Shown: in pieces, positions 1 to 9,049 of the stretch
Position numbering within the stretch: the stretch's first letter is position 1
How the letters are laid out: every line of letters starts with the position of its first letter
From: HRBIN16 sp049969495
Lineage (GTDB): Bacteria > Armatimonadota > HRBIN16
Assembly: GCA_049969495.1 (NCBI GenBank)
Contig: JBMFOT010000010.1
Coordinates: 1-64,000 of the forward strand
Direction of reading: 5' to 3'
Length of the DNA: 64,000 bases
The notes under the pieces: model-generated
Seen by the model: the letters and a program-made list of their open reading frames with translations, nothing else
Database searches by the model: none
Told to the model about the DNA's origin: nothing
Program-made: the position numbers and the translations under genes

Positions 1-2
1 CG

Positions 3-107
3 TTCCGCTCTCCAGCCACGTTGGTGTTACTCTTTGCCACCGTCCTTGCAGGCTTAACAGCTTGTGCTGCTGGCGATTTGTCATCTGCGAATACGTCCTC
101 TGCATGA
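3..107 (+). CDS. possible C-terminal end of a small lipoprotein, cut by window edge
   Basis: The frame entering from the left edge reads a hydrophobic stretch (TLVLLFATVLAGLTAC) followed by AAGDLSS and a TGA at 105-107. This is the pattern of a lipoprotein signal peptide with an LTAC lipobox, giving a mature peptide of only about 15 residues, similar in plan to very small bacterial lipoproteins. The start codon lies outside the window, so the length upstream is unknown. A chance open frame of this size is possible; the lipobox is the only argument for it. Confidence 0.25.
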   Translation, partial: FRSPATLVLLFATVLAGLTACAAGDLSSANTSSA

Positions 108-147
108 GTGTCCAACACCCCGGAAGGCTCCTGCTGGGTGCATCAAC

Positions 148-171
148 GGCTCGGCAGGAGCCTCGCCCTCC
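148..171. repeat. short dispersed hairpin repeat, copy A
   Basis: GGCTC-GGCAG-GAGCC followed by TCGCCCTCC. Read on the minus strand it is GGAGGGCGA then GGCTC-N5-GAGCC. The same element recurs at 38846-38866 and 27882-27905, each time intergenic. The rest of 108-232 shows no gene I can support. Confidence 0.5.
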
Positions 172-232
172 TATGAGGGAGAAACCGTCGGTATCCCGTA
201 CTTCGCGCTCAACCTTTGCCAAACCGCTGCGG

Positions 233-796
233 CTAAAACTGCACCTTCGGCACCTCCCTCTCCTGCGGCGCTGCCTCAAAGAGGGGCATCTCCTCCGCCC
301 ACACGCTCTGCGCTACCAGCACGGCGGGAAAGGTCTTCTGGTATACGTTGTAGTTGGTCGCCGCCTCGTTGTACAGCTCGCGTCGGTCGGCGATTTGTTC
401 CTCCAAATCTGCCAGCGTGCGCTGGAGGTGCAGGAAGTTCTCGTTCGCCTTGAGCTCCGGGTACTGCTCGCCCCACACGATGATGTTGCCCAACAGGCGC
501 GTTGCCTCTTGCTCTACCTGAATACGCTCTTTGCGGTCCTGTGCGCCCAGCGCGACCGCACGCAGCTCGGCAATGCGCTCCAGCACCTGCTTTTCGTGCT
601 GGGCGTAGCCTTTCACCGTCTCCACCAGGTTTGGGATGAGGTCCCAACGCTGTTTGAGCACCACATCCACGTTCGCCCACGCGCGCTGCGCCTGCCCGCG
701 CAGGTTCACCAGGTTGTTGTAGGCGGCGATGACCCAGATCACCAGCACGCCTCCCACGATGAACAGCACAATCGCTAATGTCGAAACGGTTGCCAT
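233..796 (-). CDS. lemA: LemA family membrane protein
   Basis: 187 residues, the usual LemA length. A single N-terminal membrane segment (about residues 7-27) is followed by the diagnostic helical region with NNLVNLRGQAQRAWANVDV and the RWDLIPNLVETVKGYA block. LemA proteins are membrane-anchored three-helix bundles of unsettled function, often encoded beside membrane proteases or GIDE-type proteins. The ATG at 796 has AGGAGG eight bases upstream. It follows the GIDE-like gene with a 12-base gap, so the two are almost certainly co-transcribed. The family call is firm; the biochemical role is unknown. Confidence 0.93.
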   Translation of the reverse strand: MATVSTLAIVLFIVGGVLVIWVIAAYNNLVNLRGQAQRAWANVDVVLKQRWDLIPNLVETVKGYAQHEKQVLERIAELRAVALGAQDRKERIQVEQEATRLLGNIIVWGEQYPELKANENFLHLQRTLADLEEQIADRRELYNEAATNYNVYQKTFPAVLVAQSVWAEEMPLFEAAPQEREVPKVQF

Positions 797-808
797 TGGT
801 GTAACCTC

Positions 809-2185
809 CTAGTATCCGTGAATGTACTCTGCCACCACGCCCGGGTGGAACAGGATAAACGCCACGCCCAGCATCATCGTGATGCCGATAATCGCCAGTG
901 CAAGCCCCGTGCCCGTGCGGGCGGTGTACACTTTGCTCTCTCGCCCCTCCAGCACCACCATACATTTGTGGAATCGGTCGTACTGCAGGCGCATCTCGTC
1001 GCGCGTCGTGCCGGGCAGGTCGTGTTCGTAGTATCTTGCCCACACGGTCACCGTCGCATTGGGGGGAATAAAATGTACCCGTGTGCGCACGTCTCCCACG
1101 CTGGCAAACCAGGGGAACGAGTGAACAGGCCGGTAGTTGTAGAACAGAGCCACATGGTCGGGGTAGAACTCTGCGCCGTTCACCTCCACCACCGCCTTGC
1201 CCGTGCCGTCATCCAGCACGAAGTTCACGCCCTGCGAGGAGCTGTAGATGGTCTCCCAACGATAGACGGTACGCGTTTTCCAGCGTTTGCTTTGCGAGTC
1301 GTAGTACTGTTCCGTGCGACGCACGTAGCGCTCGGAAAGTTCGCTGATGTAGATGCCGGAGATGTTTCCCACCTGGCTAGTGGTAACGCCAAAAGCTGGC
1401 TCGGCGATACCGCGCGCCTTCAGGAAGCCATGCGACGCGCTACGCAGACGGGTAAGAGGGGTGTTGCGCAATAGCTGCCCTTGCTGCCAGGTGCGCGCGG
1501 CGAAGACCATGCAAGCGATACTGCCGATGGTGAGCACGCCTGCTATCCAGCTTTCGGGTTGGGGAGAGAACTGCTGTGACGCCAGCAGCACCCCCAGCGG
1601 GGTCATCATGCTTACTCCTGCCGCGAGCAGAACGCTCAGGAGCGCCTGAGCGAAGAAAGCCTGTGTGTTCCATCCGCTTGTCCACTGCAAAAGCACCAGC
1701 AGCCCGATCACCAGAACCAAAAACAGCACAGCCAGCGACGTCTGCCAGTTCACTCCGCTTTCGGGCATTGGTTGCGGCAATGGGGTAAAGGGCGGCGTGG
1801 TAGACGGATAGGGATAGGCAGGGGTGGGCGCTGCTGGCGGCAGCTTTGCCATTCCCTCGCGCGCCCGGCGGATCAGGTCGGAACCCGACGGCGCGAGATA
1901 GAGGCATCTTTCATACCACTCTCTGGCGGTGGAGTATCTGCCCAGCTGGTGCGACCAGTCCGCATAGCGGAAGGCAATCTGGGCGCGAGCAAGGGGATTG
2001 GGGGCGAGGACGAACGCCTTCCGCAGCACTGCCAGAGCACGGTCGCTCTCTCCTCTACTCCACGCTTGCCGGGCACGCTCCAACTGCTGTTTCCACGCCG
2101 GCGAAGTACGCACGGGTTGCTGCGCCCAGGTGTCCGCTGCGCACAGCGTGATGACGAGCAGCATTATGAGCAGTATCGCTCTCAT
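809..2185 (-). CDS. secreted-leader TPR plus GIDE-like membrane protein
   Basis: 458 residues. A signal peptide (about 1-21, ending near TWAQ) leads into a TPR-like helical segment (about 30-110), a proline-rich linker, three hydrophobic segments (about 145-230), a soluble domain (about 245-405) and a final membrane helix near 425-450. The soluble domain contains VTTSQVGNISGIY, WETIYSSSQGVNFVLDDGTG and a PPNATVTVWARYYE segment. It resembles the beta-rich GIDE/MUL1-type domain found next to lemA in many bacteria, where it lacks the RING finger of the mitochondrial protein. I see no RING cysteines here. GGGAGG directly abuts the ATG at 2185, an unusually short spacing, so the true start could be slightly downstream. 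The GIDE assignment is by motif memory and is moderate. Confidence 0.65.
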   Translation of the reverse strand: MRAILLIMLLVITLCAADTWAQQPVRTSPAWKQQLERARQAWSRGESDRALAVLRKAFVLAPNPLARAQIAFRYADWSHQLGRYSTAREWYERCLYLAPSGSDLIRRAREGMAKLPPAAPTPAYPYPSTTPPFTPLPQPMPESGVNWQTSLAVLFLVLVIGLLVLLQWTSGWNTQAFFAQALLSVLLAAGVSMMTPLGVLLASQQFSPQPESWIAGVLTIGSIACMVFAARTWQQGQLLRNTPLTRLRSASHGFLKARGIAEPAFGVTTSQVGNISGIYISELSERYVRRTEQYYDSQSKRWKTRTVYRWETIYSSSQGVNFVLDDGTGKAVVEVNGAEFYPDHVALFYNYRPVHSFPWFASVGDVRTRVHFIPPNATVTVWARYYEHDLPGTTRDEMRLQYDRFHKCMVVLEGRESKVYTARTGTGLALAIIGITMMLGVAFILFHPGVVAEYIHGY

Positions 2186-2264
2186 CCTCCCTTCGGAAAG
2201 ACCCCCGGAGGCACGTCAAGGTTGCATCACGATGAAGTTTTACTGCAAACAGAGGATTCTTTGC

Positions 2265-2294
2265 TTGTTCCCGCCCCTTCCTGCCATGTATAAT
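2265..2294 (+). promoter_or_regulatory. sigma70-type promoter for the ABC transporter operon
   Basis: TTGTTC (2265-2270), 18-bp spacer, TATAAT (2289-2294), 55 bases upstream of the permease ATG. It is divergent from the GIDE-like/lemA pair. Confidence 0.55.
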
Positions 2295-2349
2295 AAGGTG
2301 GTGACACACCCGCGTCATCTGTTCCACGCTGGAAAAGGAACCTTTACCG

Positions 2350-4074
2350 ATGCACTTCTTGAAATCGCCGATTTACGAGCTCAAACAAACTACCCGGGAG
2401 TTTCGGTGGAGCGATGCCTTTGTCTTGCTGACGATTACGGCGTTGCTCTACACGGGGGTGCATTTTGGTTTTCACGCGCCGGAGGTGGTGAAGGGTCCAG
2501 GCATTGTGTTGGGGCCTTCCGCGCTGCCGTATTACGCGCTGCGTTCGGTGCTGCGGATGGGAGCGGCGTACCTGCTTTCGCTGGCGTTCACGCTGGTATA
2601 TGGCTACGCGGCGGCGCGCAGTCGTCGGGCAGAGCAGATCCTACTACCTACTCTAGATGTGTTGCAGAGCGTGCCGATACTCTCCTTCCTGCCCGTGGTA
2701 TTGCTGGGACTGAGCGCGGTCATGCATGAGCGGCTCGCTGCGGAACTGGCTTCTATCGTGCTTATCTTCACCAGCCAGGTGTGGAATCTGACCTTTTCCT
2801 GGTATCAGTCTTTGACCACGTTGCCCGCGCACCTGCGCGAGGCAGCGGAGGTGTTTCGGTTGAACTGGTGGCTGCGGATGCGCAAGCTGGAGCTGCCCTT
2901 CGGCGCGATAGGGCTTATCTGGAACAGCATGATGAGCTGGGCGGGTGGCTGGTTTTTCCTGATGGCGGCGGAGATATTCACCGTCGGCGAGCGCGATTAC
3001 CGACTACCCGGTCTGGGTGCTTATCTGCGCGAGGCTTCTCATCAGGGCAACGTCCCCGCCATCCTCTGGGGGCTGGGCACGCTGGTGCTGGTGATTGTGC
3101 TGCTGGACCAGCTGGTGTGGCGGCCGCTGGTGGCATGGAGCGAGAAGTTCAAACTGGAGATGATAGAACAGGAGACACATGCCAGTTCGTGGTTCTACGA
3201 TGTGCTGCGCTCCTCCAGATTCTCGGAGAGAGTATCCGCGCTCTGGGAGCGCATTGGGGAACGGATCGACGAGTGGACGCTACGGGTCTGGCCGTTTCGC
3301 TCGGAGCACGTCTCCGCACATCTCCAGCGCGAGGATGTCGCCTGGCGGCTGTTTTTCCTGACCGTGCTGTTGCTGGTTGGTTACGGGACGTTGCGCGCTC
3401 TGCATCTACTGGCGCAAGTGCAGCTGTCGCAGTGGTTCGCCATCCTGCATGGCGTGTTCATGACCGCTCTGCGGGTGTTCGTTGCGCTGGCTATTGCGTT
3501 TGGCTGGACGGTTCCGCTGGGGGTGTATATCGGCATGAACGCTCGCCTTGCAGCGTGGTTACAGCCTCTGGTGCAGATTGCCGCCTCCATTCCCGCCACC
3601 GCTCTGTTTCCGGTGTTCGTGCTGATGCTGGTGAACCTGCCGGGCGGATTAAATATGGCAGCCGTCCTGTTGATGTTAACCGGCACGCAGTGGTATCTTC
3701 TATTTAATGTGATTGCGGGTACCATGTCGATCCCGCAGGAGCTGCGGTTTACCGTTACCTTATTGGGGCTGAACCGCTGGCAGCGGTGGAGGGTGCTCAT
3801 ACTGCCCGCGCTGTTCCCGTACCTGATCACCGGCGCGATTACCGCCAGCGGTGGTGCCTGGAACGCCAGCATCGTGGCAGAGTACGTGGAGTTTGGGGGG
3901 AAGACTCTGCGGGTCAACGGTCTGGGAGACCTGATAGCCTTCAGTACAGCGCAGGGCGACTTCCCGCTACTGCTGGCGTCTACGCTGACGATGATTCTGA
4001 CGGTGGTGCTCGTGAACCGCTTGCTCTGGAGACGACTATACCGAATCGCCGCATCACGCTACAGGATGGAGTGA
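2350..4074 (+). CDS. duplicated ABC transporter permease (nitrate/sulfonate/anion type)
   Basis: 574 residues with two tandem BPD-type permease modules, about residues 60-275 and 360-570, each with several membrane helices and an EAA-like cytoplasmic loop (EAAEVFRLNWWLRMRKLELP in the first; a matching LLGLNRWQRWRVLILP loop in the second). A single chain carrying both halves is the COG4986-like arrangement seen in some taurine/nitrate/sulfonate-family importers. The ATPase follows after 3 bases. No periplasmic binding protein is encoded nearby, so the substrate cannot be deduced; anions such as sulfonates, nitrate or bicarbonate are family possibilities. Confidence 0.88.
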   Translation: MHFLKSPIYELKQTTREFRWSDAFVLLTITALLYTGVHFGFHAPEVVKGPGIVLGPSALPYYALRSVLRMGAAYLLSLAFTLVYGYAAARSRRAEQILLPTLDVLQSVPILSFLPVVLLGLSAVMHERLAAELASIVLIFTSQVWNLTFSWYQSLTTLPAHLREAAEVFRLNWWLRMRKLELPFGAIGLIWNSMMSWAGGWFFLMAAEIFTVGERDYRLPGLGAYLREASHQGNVPAILWGLGTLVLVIVLLDQLVWRPLVAWSEKFKLEMIEQETHASSWFYDVLRSSRFSERVSALWERIGERIDEWTLRVWPFRSEHVSAHLQREDVAWRLFFLTVLLLVGYGTLRALHLLAQVQLSQWFAILHGVFMTALRVFVALAIAFGWTVPLGVYIGMNARLAAWLQPLVQIAASIPATALFPVFVLMLVNLPGGLNMAAVLLMLTGTQWYLLFNVIAGTMSIPQELRFTVTLLGLNRWQRWRVLILPALFPYLITGAITASGGAWNASIVAEYVEFGGKTLRVNGLGDLIAFSTAQGDFPLLLASTLTMILTVVLVNRLLWRRLYRIAASRYRME

Positions 4075-4077
4075 GAG

Positions 4078-5385
4078 ATGAACAACGGGCAGGTGCTTGT
4101 AGAACTGGAGCATGTGAGCCAGGTGTACGCCACCGGCAGGAAGCGATTTTATGCGGTGCAAGACATCAACCTGAGCATTGGGGAAGGGGAGTTTGTGTGC
4201 TTGCTGGGACCGTCGGGCTGCGGCAAGAGCACACTGCTGCGCCTTATCACCGGTCTGCAACGCCCCACGGAAGGGGTCATTCGCTATCGTGGGCAAGAGC
4301 TGCGAGGAGTGAACCCGCACGCCAGCATCGTGTTTCAGACCTTTGCGCTCTTCCCGTGGCTGTCCGTGCAGGAGAACGTGGAGGTTGCGCTGAAGGCGAG
4401 GGGGATTCCGCCCAAAATCCGCACCGCACGTGCTCTGGACCTGCTGGACCGCGTGGGTCTGGACGGCTTTGAGAACGCCTACCCGCGCGAGCTGTCCGGT
4501 GGGATGCGCCAGAAGGTGGGTTTCGCCCGCGCGATGGCGGTAGAGCCGGAGCTGCTGTGCCTCGACGAGCCGTTCTCTGCGCTGGATGTGCTCAGCTCGG
4601 AAGCACTGCGGGGCGAACTGCTGGAGCTGTGGCTGGACGGCAAAATCCCTACCAAGACCATCTTGATGGTCACGCACAACATCGAGGAAGCAGCGGAAAT
4701 GGCGGACCGCCTTATCATTATGGGCACGTCGCCCGGGCGGGTCATCGCCGAGGTCAACGTGGAGTTGCCTCAGCCGCGACATCGGAAGTCGCCGCAGTTT
4801 CTGAGGCTGATTGACCAGATTTACGCCATTCTCGCCGGGCAGACGCAGCCAGAGCCGGTGGAGATGGGAACCGCCCCGGGCAAGCCGGGTGTTACCCGCT
4901 GGTTGCCTCAAATCCAGATTAGCGACCTGGTGGGCTTGCTGGAGCACCTCGCCGAGTCCTCGCAACCCACTTACGACATCTATCAGCTCACCGAAGACTT
5001 CGGCGCGGACTCCGACCTGGTGTTGCGTCTCATCGACACCGCCGAGCTGCTGGGCTTCGTGCGCGTGGGGCAGGGTGACGTGATGCTGACCCCACTCGGT
5101 GAGACCTTCAGCGAAGCGAGCATCCTGACGCGCAAAGAGATTTTCTCCACGCGCATCCGCCGACTGCCTATCTTCCAGTGGTTGATGAACATGTTGCATC
5201 TGGCGGAGAATCAGAGCCTGAAGCGCGACTTCGTCCGTGCCGCCATCGAGCTGGAGCTGCCACCCGCCGAAGCGGAGAAGCAGATTAACACTATCATCGA
5301 GTGGGGGCGTTATGGCGAGCTCATCGCCTACGACGACGAGACCGAGACGCTGATGCTGGAGCCGCTGGCTGGAGCGGCGGCATAG
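4078..5385 (+). CDS. ABC transporter ATPase with C-terminal AAA-associated domain
   Basis: 435 residues. Walker A GPSGCGKST at 44-52, Q-loop in SIVFQTFALFPWL, signature LSGGMRQKV near 140, Walker B LLCLDEPFSALD near 160 and the switch histidine in MVTHN. The first 250 residues are a nitrate/sulfonate-type (TauB/SsuB-like) ATPase. The remaining ~140 residues, after a linker, match the AAA-associated C-terminal domain found on a subset of these ATPases. It starts 3 bases after the permease stop with GAG just upstream, so it is translated from the same message. The C-terminal domain presumably regulates transport; that is inference. Confidence 0.9.
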   Translation: MNNGQVLVELEHVSQVYATGRKRFYAVQDINLSIGEGEFVCLLGPSGCGKSTLLRLITGLQRPTEGVIRYRGQELRGVNPHASIVFQTFALFPWLSVQENVEVALKARGIPPKIRTARALDLLDRVGLDGFENAYPRELSGGMRQKVGFARAMAVEPELLCLDEPFSALDVLSSEALRGELLELWLDGKIPTKTILMVTHNIEEAAEMADRLIIMGTSPGRVIAEVNVELPQPRHRKSPQFLRLIDQIYAILAGQTQPEPVEMGTAPGKPGVTRWLPQIQISDLVGLLEHLAESSQPTYDIYQLTEDFGADSDLVLRLIDTAELLGFVRVGQGDVMLTPLGETFSEASILTRKEIFSTRIRRLPIFQWLMNMLHLAENQSLKRDFVRAAIELELPPAEAEKQINTIIEWGRYGELIAYDDETETLMLEPLAGAAA

Positions 5386-5400
5386 ATTGGCGACCTATTC

Positions 5401-5470
5401 TGAGATGCTTCACTGTGTTCAGCATGACAAGAAAAAGGTGAGATGCTTCGCTGACGCTCAGCATGACAAA
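5401..5470. repeat. two copies of a GAGATGCTTC...CAGCATGACA hairpin repeat
   Basis: Copy 1 at 5401-5430 and copy 2 at 5439-5470, each about 30 bp, with self-complementary arms ATGCT/AGCAT. The second copy overlaps the stop codon of the converging glycosidase gene at 5458. I recognise this as a phrase that recurs between genes in several phyla. Its function is unknown; here it may act as a bidirectional end-of-transcript structure. Confidence 0.6.
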
Positions 5471-8400
5471 TACACCGTTACCCGCGCCGGCGCCCGCAGG
5501 TGCTGTTCTTGCATGAAGCGGATGGTAACCAGGTCACCCTCCAGCTGCGCCGAGGTTTGCACCCTTCGCCCGCCTATCTGCACACTGGCAGAGCGCAGGG
5601 TTGCGCCTTCCGGTAACCGGAACACCAGCTCGCGTAAGCGCAGGGAACCGTAACGCAGGTCTATCTGCTCACGCTGTTCGTTGCGCCCACGCTTCTGGGT
5701 GAACAGTCCCCACCCGGTGCCCGTGATGAAGAAGCTGCGATGGTCCTCCGGTTGCCAGCGGGGGGCGAAGCCCAGCACGCCTGCGGGAGTGTCCAGAATC
5801 AGCCCTTGCGCCGCCAGCAACAGCCCAAACGAACTCATCGCACGGGCGTAGAACTTGCCGCACTCCAGCTCGTTAAACGGGTTACCGCCCGGACCGGAGT
5901 CCAATCCATCGCGCCGTTGTCCGTCGTAACGAGCGCGGGCGGTGTTCACTATCTCCACCGCTTCCCTGACCATGCCTTCCCACAGCATCAGTCCGGCGGT
6001 GGCGTACTCGATGCCCGTCCACACCTCGTCGGCGTAGATGATGAAGGGGTTGGGGCGACCGCCGTGAGGCCATGTGCACATCAGCAGACCACCTTCATCG
6101 TCCAGCACATATCGGCGGGGTATCTGGTTGTGTCCGCGCATGTTGCGGCGGAAGTTGTAGCGATAAATCGCCTGCAATGCTTGACGCACCCTTTCGCGCG
6201 GATACAGGTAACCCAGCCCTAATTGGTGTGCCCACCATTGCCCTAGCAGCTGGTCGCTATGGCAGCCGGTGTTGTAGTCGTGAGCGGGTGGGGTGCCGGG
6301 CTTCTGGATGTAGTACTCGCCGTTCCACAGCAGGGCGTCTTGATTGCGAGTTCCCGCCAGGCGGATGCGTCGGTATCGCCGGGCGGAGGCGTTGTCGCCC
6401 ATGCGCAGAGCCATCTGCTCCGCCGCCGCCAGCGCGCACAGGTACTGTGAGCCGATAAAAGTGCTCGCCCCTGACACCGCGCAGTCGTAGGTGTTCCACT
6501 GGTGTCCGGAGGGTACGCCGTCCTCATCGGAGTCTATGGCGGAAATCAGCCAGTCGGCTGCCAGCTTCACCCGGCTCCACACCTTGCGCAGGAAATTATC
6601 ATCCGGCGAGGTAAGGTGCTCGCGATAGGCAGCGCATACTGTGGCGCACTGCCCGTCGATGAAGGCATTATGCGGGGCGTGCTGGCGGTGCGAGGTCTCA
6701 CCGTTGGGATGCAGGTACACCAGCAGGTCGCTCTCGCGCATGTTGCGCCCGATTTCGGGGAAGAGGCGTGCGTGCGTCTGCGCGTAGTTCCATACGTGCG
6801 TGCAGTTGAGCGGGCAGCAACCATAGCTCCCCTCGAATCCGCCGAAGTAACCATCTCCTGACCAGAAGCAGGTGGGGCCGCGCAGGATGACCGCCTGCGA
6901 GGTAATGGCATCCAGCATCAGCGGGGGCAGGCTGGATTCGTACATGGTCTGATGGTACAGGTGTGTCCAGCCCCAGAGCCGGTGCAGATTCTGCAGCGCG
7001 TAGTCTGCTACCTGTTGGGCGGTCTGGAACCAGCGATAGTACAGATTGCCTCTGTGCCCGAATCGCTCCACGTTCGGGTAGCTCCAGCCCAGCACGAAGT
7101 GCACGGTGCGCGTCTGCCCCGGTTTCAGTTTCAGCGGTATCTCTATCGCGCCGTGCTGACCGAGGCGGTTTCCGCTCTTGCGCAGGTCGGACAGCGCGTT
7201 CCAGAGGGAGTAGACAGGCTGGGCGTCCGTTTTGACTGCGATGCTACCTGCGCGTGGATGTGCCGGCTGGAGCATCAGGTTCTGTGTATCCTGAAGACCA
7301 AGCGCGGCGGCAAACATCCGCTCGCTCCACGAGGTGGGCAGCTCCGGTAGGGGAGAGGTAAGCACCAGGATGACCTTGCCCCGTCCATGCTGACGCATCA
7401 GTATCAGCGGGTCGCCGTTGGACATCTGTGCCAACACCTGCCAGTCGCCTGGCTCGAAGCTCTCAATCTGGAGGTAATACCGAACACGCCAATCCTTCAT
7501 ATCCAGGTCGGCGAACATCTGCTTGCCTTGTGGCGTCCATTGGGGGGTAAGGTCACCTGCCATCAGGTTCACTTCGCGCATTGCCTTCGCTTTCAACGGT
7601 AGCGCGTCACGCAGTTTCGGCATCGCCTCTACCGCCAAGAACAACGCCACCGGCGACACGTCGGAGAGGACGATGTGGTCGATATTGATGTGCCCCCAAC
7701 CGCCCGAATGTCTGTCCACAATCTGTATCCGCGCCTGCTTGCCGAGCAATGGGGAAACATCCCACTCGTAGGGTTCCAGCCGCTCGTTATTGCGTCCGGT
7801 CGCGGTGCGCACTACCTTGCCGTCCACCAGCAGGTTGATGCACGTCTCGCCGGGATGATTGCCTCCGCCTATCAGGAAGCCGATGTAGCGCTTGCGGATG
7901 ATGAAAGGTGGCGAAGTGAGCGTCCCCTGCGGCTCGTCGTTGGGCAGGAAGGTATTCACCAGCCCTTTCCCCCAGAAGCCGCGGACCGGCTGTTGTCCGG
8001 GCGTGGTTCCGGTATGTGGTCTATCTCCGAATGCGCTACCCTCCACCGTCCAGTTGCCATAGCTGTTGCCTTCGAAGTCCTCAAGTACCTCCCAATTGGG
8101 CTTCCACTCCTGCCAGAATCTGGGAGTGGGATAAGTTATCAGCACGACGCCTCCGCGCTCCAGCGTACTTGCGGCTTCCGCTGCCATCCGCAGTACACGA
8201 GACTCCGGCTGCTGGAGAAGCAGGTGGTACAGAGGCACGGGCGAGATGTCCTGCTTCGTGTGGCGGTCACGCAGAGTGTAAGCGCCCGGCGCCAGCATGG
8301 CTACAGAGCTGATGTAACGCTCGAAGCCCGGTGTTGCCTCCAGCGCGTTGCCCCACGGCCCAGACCATGGCAGGGTAAACAGCAGGCTCAGCTCTACCGC

Positions 8401-9000
8401 CTTCTTCGAGCGGTTGCGCACCGTCCACCGGAAGATGGCGCAGGGAAGCGACGAGTGGAACGTATCCAGCGGGATGAGCGGGTTGAACGCCTCGAGGGTC
8501 AGATCAACAGGCAGATTGGCGGTATCGTAATGCAGTCGCGCAATCGGATAGCCTCCCTCGAAGGAGACCACAGGCAAAGAGGGCACTTCTGCGCCGTCGG
8601 TGCTCTCCAGCAAGTAGAGCTCGCCTGCTGTGCGCAGAGCAAAATGCACATGGGGCAGAGACTCTTCGGTGAGGTTGTTGAAGACCTGCCAGACCGCCAG
8701 TCGCCCCTGTCCATCCAGCCATACCGTGCCCGTGCCGATCCCGCCGATAGGCATCAGCACATATTCCAGATTCTGCCCGCGATAGGTGCGCGGCGTCTGC
8801 ACTGTGCCGATACGCGGAGGGCGTACGGGAGGCAGCTCGCTTCTGGAAACCTGCCATACCGCTATCTTCTGGTTTTCGTCGGCAGCGGGCAGGGCATGAG
8901 CGAGCAGGGTTCCCGCTGTACCGATCAGCATGACCTGCAGAAACTCCCGTCGGTTCAGGTCGCCTCCACAATGCCCAGAGCAACCGCATTCGCGCTTCAT
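5458..9000 (-). CDS. exported GH116-type glycoside hydrolase with inserted domains
   Basis: About 1180 residues from the ATG at 9000, which has GAGGTGG six bases upstream; an open frame extends to 9111 but has no such support. A leader with NRREFLQVMLIGTAGTLL suggests Tat-type export. The N-terminal beta domain (about 50-300) contains MPIGGIGTGTVWLDGQG. The (alpha/alpha)6 catalytic part lies at about 680-1110 with QWNTYDCAVSGASTFIGSQ, YADEVWTGIEYATAGLML and NELECGKFYARAMSSFGLLL, all GH116/GBA2-type signatures. Between them, about residues 305-580, sit a beta-sandwich like that appended to GH32 enzymes (FLIGGGNHPGETCINLLVDG, GGWGHINIDHI) and a further unassigned segment. The likely role is glucoside or xyloside cleavage outside the cytoplasm; the exact substrate is unknown. 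Confidence 0.85.
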   Translation of the reverse strand: MKRECGCSGHCGGDLNRREFLQVMLIGTAGTLLAHALPAADENQKIAVWQVSRSELPPVRPPRIGTVQTPRTYRGQNLEYVLMPIGGIGTGTVWLDGQGRLAVWQVFNNLTEESLPHVHFALRTAGELYLLESTDGAEVPSLPVVSFEGGYPIARLHYDTANLPVDLTLEAFNPLIPLDTFHSSLPCAIFRWTVRNRSKKAVELSLLFTLPWSGPWGNALEATPGFERYISSVAMLAPGAYTLRDRHTKQDISPVPLYHLLLQQPESRVLRMAAEAASTLERGGVVLITYPTPRFWQEWKPNWEVLEDFEGNSYGNWTVEGSAFGDRPHTGTTPGQQPVRGFWGKGLVNTFLPNDEPQGTLTSPPFIIRKRYIGFLIGGGNHPGETCINLLVDGKVVRTATGRNNERLEPYEWDVSPLLGKQARIQIVDRHSGGWGHINIDHIVLSDVSPVALFLAVEAMPKLRDALPLKAKAMREVNLMAGDLTPQWTPQGKQMFADLDMKDWRVRYYLQIESFEPGDWQVLAQMSNGDPLILMRQHGRGKVILVLTSPLPELPTSWSERMFAAALGLQDTQNLMLQPAHPRAGSIAVKTDAQPVYSLWNALSDLRKSGNRLGQHGAIEIPLKLKPGQTRTVHFVLGWSYPNVERFGHRGNLYYRWFQTAQQVADYALQNLHRLWGWTHLYHQTMYESSLPPLMLDAITSQAVILRGPTCFWSGDGYFGGFEGSYGCCPLNCTHVWNYAQTHARLFPEIGRNMRESDLLVYLHPNGETSHRQHAPHNAFIDGQCATVCAAYREHLTSPDDNFLRKVWSRVKLAADWLISAIDSDEDGVPSGHQWNTYDCAVSGASTFIGSQYLCALAAAEQMALRMGDNASARRYRRIRLAGTRNQDALLWNGEYYIQKPGTPPAHDYNTGCHSDQLLGQWWAHQLGLGYLYPRERVRQALQAIYRYNFRRNMRGHNQIPRRYVLDDEGGLLMCTWPHGGRPNPFIIYADEVWTGIEYATAGLMLWEGMVREAVEIVNTARARYDGQRRDGLDSGPGGNPFNELECGKFYARAMSSFGLLLAAQGLILDTPAGVLGFAPRWQPEDHRSFFITGTGWGLFTQKRGRNEQREQIDLRYGSLRLRELVFRLPEGATLRSASVQIGGRRVQTSAQLEGDLVTIRFMQEQHLRAPARVTVYLSC

Positions 9001-9049
9001 CTTTCGCCACCTCGAAAACGCTCTAAAGCGTAAACAGCCCGCCGATTGA

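Noticed and set aside
4054..5199. 381-codon open frame antisense to the ABC ATPase
   Set aside because: Opposite strand carries Walker A, signature and Walker B motifs; the antisense product is His/Arg/Gln-rich noise.
7675..9033. 452-codon open frame antisense to the glycosidase gene
   Set aside because: Composition is typical of the reverse strand of a GC-rich coding region; no domain motifs and no ribosome site, while the opposite strand has clear GH116 signatures.
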